The notes under the pieces were generated by a model that was not told the origin of the DNA, searched no databases, and saw only the letters and a list, made by a program, of their open reading frames with translations. A DNA stretch of 64,000 nucleotides from Tomocerus qinae (taxonomy: Eukaryota; Arthropoda; Collembola; Entomobryomorpha; Tomoceridae). This document shows, piece after piece, positions 24,131 to 36,800 of this stretch. How positions within the stretch are numbered: position 1 is the stretch's first letter; each line of letters begins with the position of its first letter. The stretch lies in assembly GCA_020055645.1 (NCBI GenBank), contig CM034547.1, forward strand, positions 16,958,513 through 17,022,512, given 5' to 3'. A program made the position numbers and the translations under genes.

Positions 24131-27100
24131 ATGATTGTGGCAAATTTTGTTTTCATACTATTGTTCCTACTTACTTCTTTTACTCATCCTACATTGCAGA
24201 AAATTGGAATAAGCAGTTCGTGCAATAACAAGCTGGTAAGTCACGCAATGAGTTTTAGCCCCATTAATGTTTGTTTAGCCATTGAACATAATAGTTCATG
24301 AGTACCATGTGTGGGTGTATTGGGTGTTATGTACAGCAGATGTACATTCAAACTGAAAAAGGATATTTGCATGGGAAAAAAAAATTATATGCACAGCCTG
24401 CATAACCTAATGTCACTAAAGTGAGCATTTATAATAATTTAGCTCTTATTTTGAATTTTAGGACAAATCATTGAACAAAGTATTTGAAGGGAAAAGACTT
24501 TCCCAGGATACGATTTGGAATGTCATGAAGAAATTTCATGCTAATCACACTGATACGTCAATAGTCTATAAAGTTTCGGATTTAGTGGACAATTTCTTTT
24601 TCAGAAAAAAATTCCCAAATGAATCCACAGAGGAAGGAATTGTAGTTTTGTCTGGAAATTCGTCACCTTTTGGTGTATGGGAATATAATGACTTCGAATT
24701 AAAGGATTTAGACGAAATTGGAACCACGGACAATAAAGCATGGAAAGAAATAAAAGTTCCTGAGGAAAATCTGCTAAATAATCTTAGAGTGCCTCAATGG
24801 CATATTGGAGCAGTCGATATAGAAAGCTCTTGTCGAGATATTTCCCACAAAATATCCTTGAACGACAAGTCCAATGATTGTCAGCAAGAGCAAATATTTC
24901 ATCCCCATGAATCGTCGATATTTATATCTCACTCAAAGTACATCAGGTTTAGACGAAGGGAAAAGTTCTGGAATCACTTTCAAGGCTCGAGGAAAACAAA
25001 AATAGTTTTTCATCCAGTTTACTTGAAGTTGGCGGAGAAAGTTCTTCCATATTCTCCAAAGGGAAACTTATGCGGAAATTCGGCCTCCGATATTGTCATT
25101 TTGAGAGCAGAATGGACGGATTGTTCGGAAGAGCCAATTTACTCTCAACCTAAGTGGGTAGATGATTGTGGGATCTGTGGTGGTGACAATTCATCATGCA
25201 AAACTTGTGACAAAGGTAATTATTTCGCATTGGATTACAAAAATTTATATCTGTAAAACAATACAATTTAAAAATATATTCTTACCTGTATTTCTAATTT
25301 TTCCTTTTGCACGTAGATTTAAATGCATTACCTATGCATGCATTAGAATTTTACTTAATGAGTCCTAATTAGTCTTAATTTTACCTTATTAATGATAGGA
25401 AAAGTGCTACATCAAGGCAGCTGCAGGGAAATTCAAGATCTGGTTCCTAGAGGATTTAAATCATACGAAATGAGCTTCCCTTTAAGAGACTTGAGCAATT
25501 ACACCCTTGAGCAAGTTGGATTAGAGGTCAGTGAAGATAAGACCAACATCCACTTAAAAAATGAATCGATAGCGAATACTTCTTACACTATCACGCTCTC
25601 GGAGAGCAGGAAGAAGTCATACTATTTTTCAACGGATTTCATTGAACTGCAACCAAAAACATCACCGTACTTGAAAGGAATTAAAACGACAAAAATTAAA
25701 GTAGGTACCTGTCTTAATTTATTGTTATGAATCCAAGTATTTTGTATTGACTCGTGAGAAATTCCTTTACTGAATTTCCTAAAACTTTCTCTCGACTTTC
25801 ATTTCATCCATCGTAAATAGTGGGCAACCCTAAAATAATTAATCATTATCGTTTGAAAATTATGCATTAACGACTAGGGTTTGTTATTTCATGTTTGCAA
25901 AATGTCTTATTTCTAATTTAAGATCTTTTGCAAACACGAATATATACGAGTATGCTACAAAATATTAACTTTGATGTAGATAATGATTTAAGTTGACTCG
26001 TATGTCTATTGTTTTGTATATCATTTTGACGTATATTAGATTACTAGTGGCCCCCGCAGCATGCATGACTCAATTTAGAAAGGTAGGCAATAATCATGCG
26101 TATTGGATGCGGAACTTCGAAATATTTATTATATGCGTCAGCATTTTGGTTGAATTTCGAATTTAATTAATACTAACTCAGAGTGTAGTTAATTTTTTAT
26201 GTAATATGCATTTTGGTAAGGTAGGTAAATTTATTACTTTGTCAAGTCTGTAGTTATAATGTAGAGATACATCTGTACATGGAAACTAATCACAAACAAA
26301 TTACTGAGTAGTTTCCTATTCTTTTATGCAAGTCTTATTTGCAAATAAAGCACTCCCATTTTAATGTAATTTTTCCGCAACTACATATTCGCGTAAGTGC
26401 TTGCTAATAATAAAGGGTTTAGATGCTTATCTAGAGCATCCACCAATAAAAATACAAGTTCCCATGTTCTGCCAAACTAGACAACTACAGTACGCATATA
26501 AAACATTTAAATAGTATTTAATGTCACATATTAGCATTGTCAGTGGTTGTAACTTAAGTGCGTTATTTGATATTTCTGTATATTCTGTTCCCAGAAGTGG
26601 ACTATTGAAATAAAAGGACCTGATGCTGCGTACGCGGACGATGAAACATTAATGCAAGTACAACCCATTTCACATCAAATCATCAATGCACAATTCACCT
26701 TGAAGTGGAAGGTAAAGTACAAACATTAAAGATATTAAGTGGTATTGACAACGTCAACAGTTTTCTTTCTTTTCTTGGTATTACATTAAATTAGTTTTTC
26801 TGTGAACAAACCCAATACACTAAAACCATAATTCAGAAGCACTTATGACGTATACAATACTCGAATTAGGCAAATAGTATGTAGAACTCCAAAATGAATA
26901 ATATATACATGCAGCTTGCTTGCTTTCATCATAATATAAGCTTAACCTCCAAATAAAATAAACTTTCATCGGTGAAACCCATGACTTTCACATTTGAATT
27001 GCCATACTTTCACATGTAAATAATATGACGTTTAGGCTTTAAAAGAGAAATCTCTTTTTCGTAGTGAAAGCTATATGGGAGACAGAGTTATCGTTATTGA

Positions 27101-30100
27101 GTATAATGACAATTGACAGGTCAATAACTTAAATGGTTGTGGACAATAGCATTTTTGGTGCTAGAAGCAATGCATGTCCTATCCTATCTTAAAGTAGGTA
27201 TGACCTTACCTAGACGAGTCACACGGTATGCATGTATCGATATGTATTTTCTCTTACTACAATTATATCCGCCGTAAAATTTTCTCCGTCGCTTTCACTC
27301 GAATTTTTGGTACTGTACACGTGTGGCTAATAAATCGCCCATTAAATTATCTGAAGGATAAAGTTAAGAATAAGGTGCTTAAAAGTTTAGTGACGGAAAA
27401 TTCCTAATAAATATCTCATTTTACTGTTACTTCTACATAATGTCTACCGGGAGACATTTTTATTTTAATAGCCTATTAGAGACTTATTGATTATGAAAAA
27501 GGTTTTCTTCTTGACCATCTTTTATCATGATAATCATGGTTCATGACTTCATTATATCCGCAGTGCAGACATTTTGACTTATTTCATGCTTTCATTGAGT
27601 AATGCTTAGATAGAACACCTAAGTAAATACATTGACAATTTATAGTGATGGATAGAAGAAATACCTGTGCTTTTGGTACAAACTCTAGTATATTTTCTGT
27701 ACCTAACAGTGATTTCTGTGTGATTGGTTATAACGTTCTAAACTGTGTCGATGCCAATATAAATCCTAAATTCCTCGATTTTAGATTTATTGGCATATCA
27801 ATGGTACCTTGAACAAAGGGGTAGACTGGATTCAGAGAGGAGCAAAACTGATCATCTTAAAGAATGCTTTGCAGCCTGTACATAAGTACCAAATCACAGC
27901 CTATATGGAAATTGAGAATGGGCCTGGAATTGTTCATACCAAGATTCCTCTATGGTAACAGGTTAGTCGAAGCGGTAGTTGGCAAGTTAAAAATTCACTT
28001 TTATCATATCTAAATTCCCCTGCCTGGAACACCATGGTAATAAGTCAGGTCCTATTATCCTATCCAAGCAGTGGAGGACAAATTATAGGATTTGTCCTCC
28101 AGAGGTGAAAAAAGTGAATTTTTAACTTGCCAACTCCCGCTTCGTCTAACCTCTTAAGGGGGTCTCTATAGAAACCTTGTGTTCATACTGTACGTATAAT
28201 AATTGTAAAATTCGTACGATTATTATATTATTTGGTACGAAATTTAATATTCATACATGAATTTGTTTCGTTAATTCCCTTCTAGGCAACTAAGTTCCTT
28301 AAAGTAATCTCTAAAAAAGTACTGGCGTCATTGAAAGTTTCACTACTTACTACAAACCAGAAACGTTTTCTTCATTTAGATGCTAGTTCATCCCAAAACA
28401 TCGATGGTTCATTAAATGACAAGTTTCTTAAGGTTGGAAAACCTATAATGTTATCCCAACCCAATGTAGCTTTTCTACAGTAGAAGTTCTTGTTAATCAC
28501 CATAATCAAAAATTGATACATTAAGTTTTTTTTTATTTAAGTTCGCCTGGAAGTGCCATTCAGTTTCTACTAATTCACGATGTGATAGTAATCATGACAA
28601 ATGTGACAATGATGACCTACAGTGGACAAAAGGATATGCTGATGAGAGTTTACTGATGAAAATGGTCCTAGAAGTTGACATAGAATGTTTAATTCCTGGG
28701 AGGTATGTATTTTACTTAGCCATGGATGGATAAGCAACACGAATACCTTAGCATAATTGGACTATACATGAATAAGAACAAGGAATCATGAACGATTTCA
28801 TTTGAGTTCACTTGCATTGTTACACTTTTAATACTACATACTATTTTAGTTGCTCTCTTTCATTGATGCTAACAAATTTGATAAAATTTCTGCTTTAAGA
28901 TACATATGGAGTGTCACAGTCTTCAATTCATACTCTTCAGCTACCGCAGCACAAGCTATTGAAGTTCTTTCCAGTAAATTATTTAATTAAATTAACATTT
29001 GATGGCTACAACTACAATTAAATGATGACACGTGTTCAAATATTTACAGCTTCTATATCAAACTCAAGCAGTACAAACAAATTGGACGACGAATCCTTCA
29101 TTTCGTATTTTTCGGAGAACAATCCAATAAATAATATCAGCAACCCATTACTCAAGATACCTAACAAAAATCCTTTAGAAAGGTTGAAGACCATTTCAAT
29201 TCGACTGAAAGTAAGCAATTTTCTATCAAAATATGGCAAATTTAATAGATTAATTTTCTCCTAAACCTGGAGAAAGTTGGAAAAATTTTGTGTTAACTTA
29301 ACTGTGACGTTGCAAGGTAAAGCCAGGAGCAACAACTGGAGATGAAGCTGTATTCTCATTTCATATCTCATTCATTTGGGATTGGAAGACAGAAATGGAC
29401 CTTGCGTTTTATCAAAAACTGACTTACAGCTTAGGGTATCGATTAAACCCAAACGACCATGACAATCCATCTTCATTCGACAACGAAAGTATTTTATGGC
29501 TACAAACCTCTCCTGTACTTGCAAATACAATTTGGGACTACCTACCTGCTGGAGAAAATGTAGCACCTGTGGTGAAAGTTTGTGCATCATCACATCAATG
29601 CACAATAACATTTTTCCCATCTGTGAAAGTACCTTTACTTTCTCAAAACAGTGAAAATAGCATCAGGTAATCAACGCATTACGACCTATTACAATCCTTT
29701 ATTTGACATTATTTACCAAATTAAGATAATTTGCACAGGAAAATATTTGAAAATAAAATTTATAACATGGAAATCAATGGAGCTATAACGTTTCTGTACA
29801 CAACATTAATATCTTTGAAGAACATCGGTAAAAAGATTTTGGAAAGTGAACTTTCTCCAATATTCTCTAATATCATTGAGCGATATTCTTTGATAATTGA
29901 GGAAAGGTAAGAAAGATAACTAATACATATAATATAATATGCTTTCATACTTAAATCAATAATTTAACACAATCTCATTTTTCTCCATTTTTAGCGAGAA
30001 AATATCGTATTCTTACGACTTCCAAAATTCAATTTTGGGCCTTAAAAATACAGAAATAGATAAAATCTTTGAAGGATTGGTCAGACAAATTATAAGCATT

Positions 30101-33100
30101 CAAACAGCGAGTAAAGAAGCTGGTACACTAAGAAATCTGCCGAATAGCCAAAATATTTCCAAAAATACTGTCAGGGTAAAGAGAAAATCCGCTCCACTTG
30201 AAAACGAAAACTTTGGTTTACCAAAAGAAACGAATGAGACAAATGCGACTTTACTGAAATATGTAACGAATCTTGTCTCAAGCATGTGTACGGCTCTCCA
30301 AACCTCAAATATCAGTGAATCAGAAGTTACAGTAAACAACACCAGAATTAAAGTGGTATTCATCAAAAATAAACTTTCACTTTATTCTACTAACTTTCAC
30401 CTGCCCCTAGGAGTCATAGGATTTGAGAACGATACCTCTAACTTGGTACTTTATTTGTTTATATATTAAACAACTAAATCGATATAAGTAATAAAATTCA
30501 CTAGATGATTTTGAAATTTTAGATCGATTTTGGATATTTTCTTAAAACTTATTGGGCAGAATGTGACAACCGTGCAAAAAAAGTGTGTGATGCCATTTGC
30601 TTAACGGCGGTGCATTTTGAGGAAGTTTTTCTTACACCAAGTGAAAAAGATTTAGACGGTTCCATGTGGCAGATTATGACTTACCAAATGAATATCACTA
30701 GTACAGAAGATTTTAACAGAAATCCGAAATATTTCGGTCCCGCATTTCTGGAATTTAATATAAGCAAAATCATGGCAAACCACAAAGCCGAGGTGCAAAT
30801 TTTATGCAAATATAATCGTGGTGTGTTAATTTATCTACATGCTAGCATGAAAATATGTATGTATTATGTATTTTTATGTTGTTAATTGATTCGAGGAATT
30901 GGTTTTTCGGAATTTCCTCTAAAAATAAGTAGTAAATATTGAAAACAGGCATAGACAATGTTTCTTCCAAAACTTGTTATCTGCTGTAGCCCAAAATATA
31001 TACTTAAACCAAATATGTTTGTCTCTGTTGATTAATTACCCAGTTGGTATAAGGAAGCATCACTCCATTGTCAGTCGTGCTTAATTAACAATAACTTATA
31101 TCTATTCATGCAATTGCAGTGTAGGGTTTGGGACGATGGCCGGAGTGACTGGAGCAACGTTTGCAGCTCTGCTATTGTCTTGCAGGACAAAGATCGCATT
31201 TTGCAATGTTTTTGCAAAAATATTAGTTACCTCAAGTAATACACAACATACATTTATTATATATTATGATATATTTTACACAATACCAACACCTTTGCGT
31301 TTTTAAGTAACACTTCATTGCTTCGTATGACTTTCACCAGTGAAAACCATGTTAAACCATAGCGTGGGGAAATGTTTTACAGAGCTTCGAATCCAAAATC
31401 GAAATCTCACGCTATTAACAAGTGTTACTTAATACATATGTATTCAATCTGAACACTGAATATATGTAACGTTTATTTAGAGTGCTTGAAGTACAAACTG
31501 AAATTCCAACGAAACGAAAGGCTCATCAGGAGCAGATCCGTGAGCGGGTTGAATTCAGGTTTACTTCAACTTATTTATTATTTGTTCCTCACATAATATT
31601 ACGTAACTTATGGGTTCATTCATGCATAAGATCTTCTTATAATACCACCTATACCCATCCTATACAAATAACTAAAACTTTGAATTCCTGGAATATTTAG
31701 CACATTAATTTATATTAATAATAATATTATTTATGAGATTCTTTTATTTAAATTCCACAGCATTATTGACCCGGTCTATGATATGAGTGCGGGAAAACTG
31801 AGACCAATTTTTGAAGCCTCTCTTGCCAAACAACTGTCGTCAGTATTAAATATATCAGAAGTAGAAATAGAAAGATGGGATTTAAATCCAGGTAAGCTGA
31901 ATCCTTTAGTAAACGTAATAAAAAAATAGGCCCTTGAAAGTCTGTGGCCCATAATGTATCTAACAAACAGCATTCTCAGGTTGGTTTTCAAATAGTTTGG
32001 TCTTGCATGGTGAAAATCATTTGAATTTCACTAAAGTTTGGGCTTGCATGGTGAAAGTCATTTGAATTTCACTTGCGAAAGTTTTAAATAAAGTCTGGGC
32101 TTACATGGTGAAAGTCATTTGAATTTCACTTGCGAAAGTTTTAAAAAGTTTTGGCTTACATGTTGAAAGTCCTGTGAATTTCACTTGCGAAACTTTTATA
32201 TGAAGCTGAAGCGGTGAAAGTCGTTTCTTTCTAGGTCCCTAATAAAAATTTGCCTTCTATAGAAATAAAATATACGTCTATACTATAAAATATAAATAAA
32301 ATATAGATAATATCTTATAGTTTTTGATTTTCTTGCCAAAATTGAAAACGAGCTTTCAAGTAAATTCGATGAAAACCACACAGAATGGAAATATATTTTA
32401 TATAAAATTTTGACACTCATGACTTTATGATGTATACATCATAAAATTTGAATCTAATATATGTGACCCCTTATAGGAGGTGTGATCGTTACCGCAATGC
32501 TGATTAATAGTACCACTACCACGAAGCGTCGGGTAGACCATTCTGACGGTCAATCATTGAAAGGTGTAGTACAGCTATTGGACAGTAAAATAACCACTGG
32601 AACTCTCTTACTATTGGATTTGGAGGACAGGCCTCTAAATATCAGCCAATCTAGTGTTACAAGAAGAATGGGTAACACTGCATTTCCTGCAATTCAAATT
32701 CAACTGTTTCGAGTTCTCATACTTTTTCTATTATAATTTGTATTTAGTAGCAGAAGAAATGAATTTAGTAGTGGGGATCATCATCGGGAGCATTTTTGCT
32801 ATTGGATTTGCGACATTTTCAGTATCGTCCTTTAGAAAGTACCGTAAAGAGAAACTTGACTCTGTTAGACCGATCAAAGTATGTAAAACGTAGTTATAAT
32901 GGAGCAAACCTGAATATTAAATTGGTACACGCGGGTTCATGCAGATCTCGCACTATGTAACAATTATTTTTTGATTTTCAGAATTATGATGGTGTACAAG
33001 ATATAGATAAGTTCGACAATACATACAATGGTAGCCATATATCTTCTGAAGAATTGGGAACAGAGATAAATTATGATGGAATCTCATGTATTGACACTTC

Positions 33101-33397
33101 TGAAATTACCATTAGGAGGGTCACTAGTATGTCAGGTATTACTCTACATTTTAATCTCATACAGTTTCATTTAATAAATCTGTTAATATGTAATGAAATA
33201 TTATGTACCAAACACATCATTTCTCTTTCCAATATGTAGAATCTCAATCAAGCAATTCAAAGAGATCTGCTCTTTACATTAACAGCGATAAGGCAGATAT
33301 AAATCATCCACAGAATGAAGTCACTTCCTCTGTCAGTGTGACGCATTCATCTGGGGAATATGGCATTTCTACTTTTCCAAATATGATTGTCAGTTAG
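24131..33397 (+). CDS. REJ-like / GAIN-GPS single-pass membrane protein (about 1,370 aa)
   Basis: Exons: 24131-24235, 24462-25215, 25399-25700, 26595-26711, 27785-27954, 28387-28432, 28542-28702, 28900-28973, 29050-29210, 29317-29666, 29739-29906, 29995-30445, 30523 to about 30820, 31120-31235, 31481-31558, 31761-31891, 32477-32671, 32748-32878, 32982-33135, 33241-33397. Only the 30820/31120 phase is unresolved. Order: signal peptide (MIVANFVFILLFLLTSF); Cys motif DDCGICGGDNSSCKTC near residue 275; a long middle part of REJ character; GAIN-like region; GPS-like motif (CRVWDDGRSDW, then ILQCFCKN); SEA-like segment (DPVYDMSAGKLRPIFEASLA); one TM (VVGIIIGSIFAIGFATFSV) then RKYRKEK; tail of about 110 residues. 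REJ with GPS is known from sea-urchin sperm receptors and polycystin-1, but no PLAT domain or multi-TM channel is present. Domain names rest on pattern recognition. Confidence 0.68.
27961..28151. mobile_element. Small inverted-repeat element in an intron of the REJ-like gene
   Basis: About 191 bp. The left arm from GGTTAGTCGAAGCGG onward (27961-28003) is repeated inverted at about 28109-28151 with few mismatches. An inner hairpin, GGAGGACAAAT with its complement, lies at about 28071-28101. It begins six bases after the exon end at 27954. I found no clear target duplication. Confidence 0.6.
31990..32225. repeat. Degenerate tandem repeat in an intron of the REJ-like gene
   Basis: Four units of roughly 45-60 bp, each containing a form of GGCTTGCATGGTGAAAGTCAT followed by TTGAATTTCACTTGCGAAAG. 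Units diverge by substitutions and short length changes. Related GTGAAAGT/ACTTTCAC words appear in other introns of the same gene (about 26970 and 31330). Confidence 0.7.
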
Positions 33398-33891
33398 TTT
33401 TTACACTTTAAAAGTTGCATTTATTATTACTATGTCAAAGTTACATACAATTTATACTTTACTACATGGAATTCATCCACGTGCAGAAATATTTGACTTA
33501 CATAAATTATGACGCTTTTTTTCGAGTTAAGCAATTTTCATATTAGCAAATTGATAGTTACATCACAGTAACTGTTTTAAAAAGTTTAACGTTAACTAGG
33601 GTTATAGGGTCTTGCCTACAACGTAATAAAATTACAAAATACTAAGTACAATGGAGTTCATTAAAAATACTAATTACATCCAGTACATTACAATTAAATG
33701 TGGAACACAACACTTTACATACACGCACATCATCTTACATGGCTTGCACACGAATGCAAGTATTCCAATAGAAAAATAGTAAGCGTTATAATCGAATAAA
33801 ATGCGAATATAAATCCCAGTGAACGTAATAAATAGTAACAAATACCTACTTAAATTAGTTGTAATCATTATTCATTTAAAGAGCTGTTACA
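33398..33891. other. Convergent 3' ends of the REJ-like and Spd-2-like genes
   Basis: Only about 494 bp separate two opposing stop codons, so the 3' UTRs probably abut or overlap. No additional gene is seen. Confidence 0.5.
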
Positions 33892-36800
33892 TCATTCTAA
33901 TTTTACGCCTTCTCCTTCTAGGACGATGGTTGTAGTCTTTGTCATTCTGAAATCAGAGTAAAAATATTATGCTGATTGAATATAAAAAGGTTGGACAGGG
34001 TAAGAAAATTCTAAGAGGATTACACTGCTTTAGTACTTACTGAATGGAGCTGTAAACGAAAGTTACGTCAACTGACCAATTTTGACAGTGTTTCCCCTGA
34101 TTAGCAGGTCGATAGGTAAAAATGATTTCTCTTGAAGCCCCTTTTGCAATTGTACCTTCAAATACAGACGAAATAAATGGACTGCGATCAACAGATTCCC
34201 CATCCCCTAAACCATTATACGCTCTCGGTGATACAATAAACTTGGCCGTGCTAGTTCCGTTGTTGGTGATGTTTGAAACTTTTCGAGATGTATTTCCAAC
34301 AATAACTTTACCAAAGTTCAAGTTTGTGTTCCGAATCTAGAAAACGGGAGAGGTTATTTAACAGCTCGGATTACATTACTTTTATTGATTGTTTACAATA
34401 AAATACTTACTTTTATGTCGTCGCCCGCACGAGAGGTATTGTTATCTTTTTGTGAACCGGCAGTATAAGTTCCTCTTACGATTAAAGGAATCTTCATATA
34501 AAAAATTAAAAAGTATGTTTGATACATAATATTGAACATTATAAATACAATGATATAAATACCATGACCATTTAGACCAAGGGAAATTAATAATTCTCAT
34601 TTGAATTTTATTTTCGAATACTAGAAATTTTACCTCGCCTTTAAATCCCAAATCTGTGTAAGGGACAGTGTGAAATCTTAAATGTATCGATCCTGATATA
34701 GTTCCTTCCGTTTGTGGAGAATAGCTGACTTTTAATTGCTTACTTGCAAAAGGAGGCAAAACTCCAACTCTCTCAGTTTCCTTAATACGAACGTCGGAAG
34801 GATCTAGGACAAACTGAATACAAAATTAATAGTAACTTTAATATTATTGCATCAAATAAAAGTTAAATTGATTCGAATTTTCCCTATTTACCTTGAAATT
34901 TTTTAGATAAGACTTTTCTACAATTATTGCCCTAAATCGCAATTCGGAATTTTGTTTATTGCTTAAACAAACTGTATTAACTTCAGTCTGGCCGAAATCA
35001 ACAAATCCCCAAACCAAACTCATTTTATCGACTTCGATAAACGCAGACTGTGGTCCTTGCTTTTCTTTCTCCGCTTGGATAAGTTCTTTCGGAATTGGGA
35101 CCAAATTGTTATTTCTCAGGTTTTGTGCAGCGAATTCTGGTTTGGAAGATTTGTAGAGAGGAATTGGTTCCTGTGATTGCAAAGCTTGGCTTGGTGATTC
35201 AATACATTTTTGATGACTTTGGTTTGTAATCACTGGTTGTACAAAAGCAGACGGATGTGTTTGGTTGGTGGCAACATTTACACCTCCACTACAGGCACAG
35301 TGAATTTGAATGATTAATGGATACCCAAAATTTTGAGATTGGACAATCTGGTTGACGTTGCCACCATCATTAAAAGACGGTAAGGGAATAGATGATGTAG
35401 CTGTTGATTTGGGCTGCAGAAATGAAGTTTGAACACTAGAGTCTGTACATTTTGTCTCTTTAGAAAGCTTTGCCACAGCATTAGAATTTGGCACTTGGTT
35501 TTGATTCACATAAGGATTCGTTTTTGGAAAAGTAAATGACGACGACGATGTACTGGAAATAAATAATATGGAAATGACTTATTAGATTTTACGGTACATA
35601 TTAAATCGCACATAAACACACAATACACACTTAATATCTTGGATTTAAGTCTCATCGCAAGATTAATTAAGCGATAGTATTTTTTAATTTCGGGTATTTG
35701 GTTTTTTATAATTTAAAAAATCAAAATATTAATAGACATAGAACATGAATGTAATTAAAAGACTGAAGGTTAGTAAAGGGATATTGAGTATATAAACCCA
35801 TGGCAAATGAGCATTAAATTAGAACAAAATGGAGAAGATAAACTAGAAAAATATCGTAACTTAGTTTCATTATTATACAAATTAATAAATCACACTACAA
35901 TAGTTTCACCAAAAGGTTCAAAATTCGAACCATCATTAACTCTTCGAGATTTGAGATAACTAATATTAATATAAGAGTATGAGTAGCATTACCCAAACCG
36001 TTTCAAATGTGTGCCATTTGCATTTGATGTAGTCAAAATCTTGGCTCTTTCACGTTCACCTTCATCTTTTTCCAACATCATTTGCGCTTCCGAAGACGTA
36101 AGACATTTAAAGTCATCTTCGACATGTTGAGCAACATTGTACTCCTTAAATCTAGATTATTACATAAAAAATTTAAACCCTCAAGCCTCTAAATACAATA
36201 GTATCCCTTCAGATAGATGTAGATTCATCCAGCTGGATGAATAAGCCTCTAAATACAATAGTATCCCTTCAGGCAGATGTATATTCGTCCAGCTGGATGA
36301 ATAAGCCTCTAAATACAATAGCATCCCTTCAGACAGATGTAGATTCGTCCAGCTGGATGAATTTACATCTGTCTACATCTAGCTGGTGGCGGCAGGATAC
36401 GCCTCCTCAGTTAGCTTAGGTCGGGCTACTGCACTTAAAGGGTTTTAATGGTTTTATTAATACTGTGTAGCATGTACCTGTTTAAATTGTTTAAAATTGG
36501 GTTTTCCGTACCCGAGCCACACTCGTTGGTGCTATCTGCAAGTATTAAATAATAGCATCATTTCTCAACTTAACTAATGTACCATTTTGCTGACTAACAT
36601 TAACCAGCCCTACTTAATCAAAACTTACAATTTGTACTGCTGGGTTTGATTGTAGTAGAATTTTTGACTTCGGTAAGATGGTTTCCTACTGCATGTAGAT
36701 TACCTTGCTTGTCCCTCTTTACAAAATTATATTCTCCAACAATTGGTCTAACACTGATTGCATCATTGCAGGATTCCAAAGGTTCCTTAGTAATCAATGG

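Noticed and set aside
36237-36419. 60-codon ORF with repeated MNKPLNT peptide
   Set aside because: It is a translation of the 60-bp minisatellite; the unit length is a multiple of three, so the frame stays open by chance.
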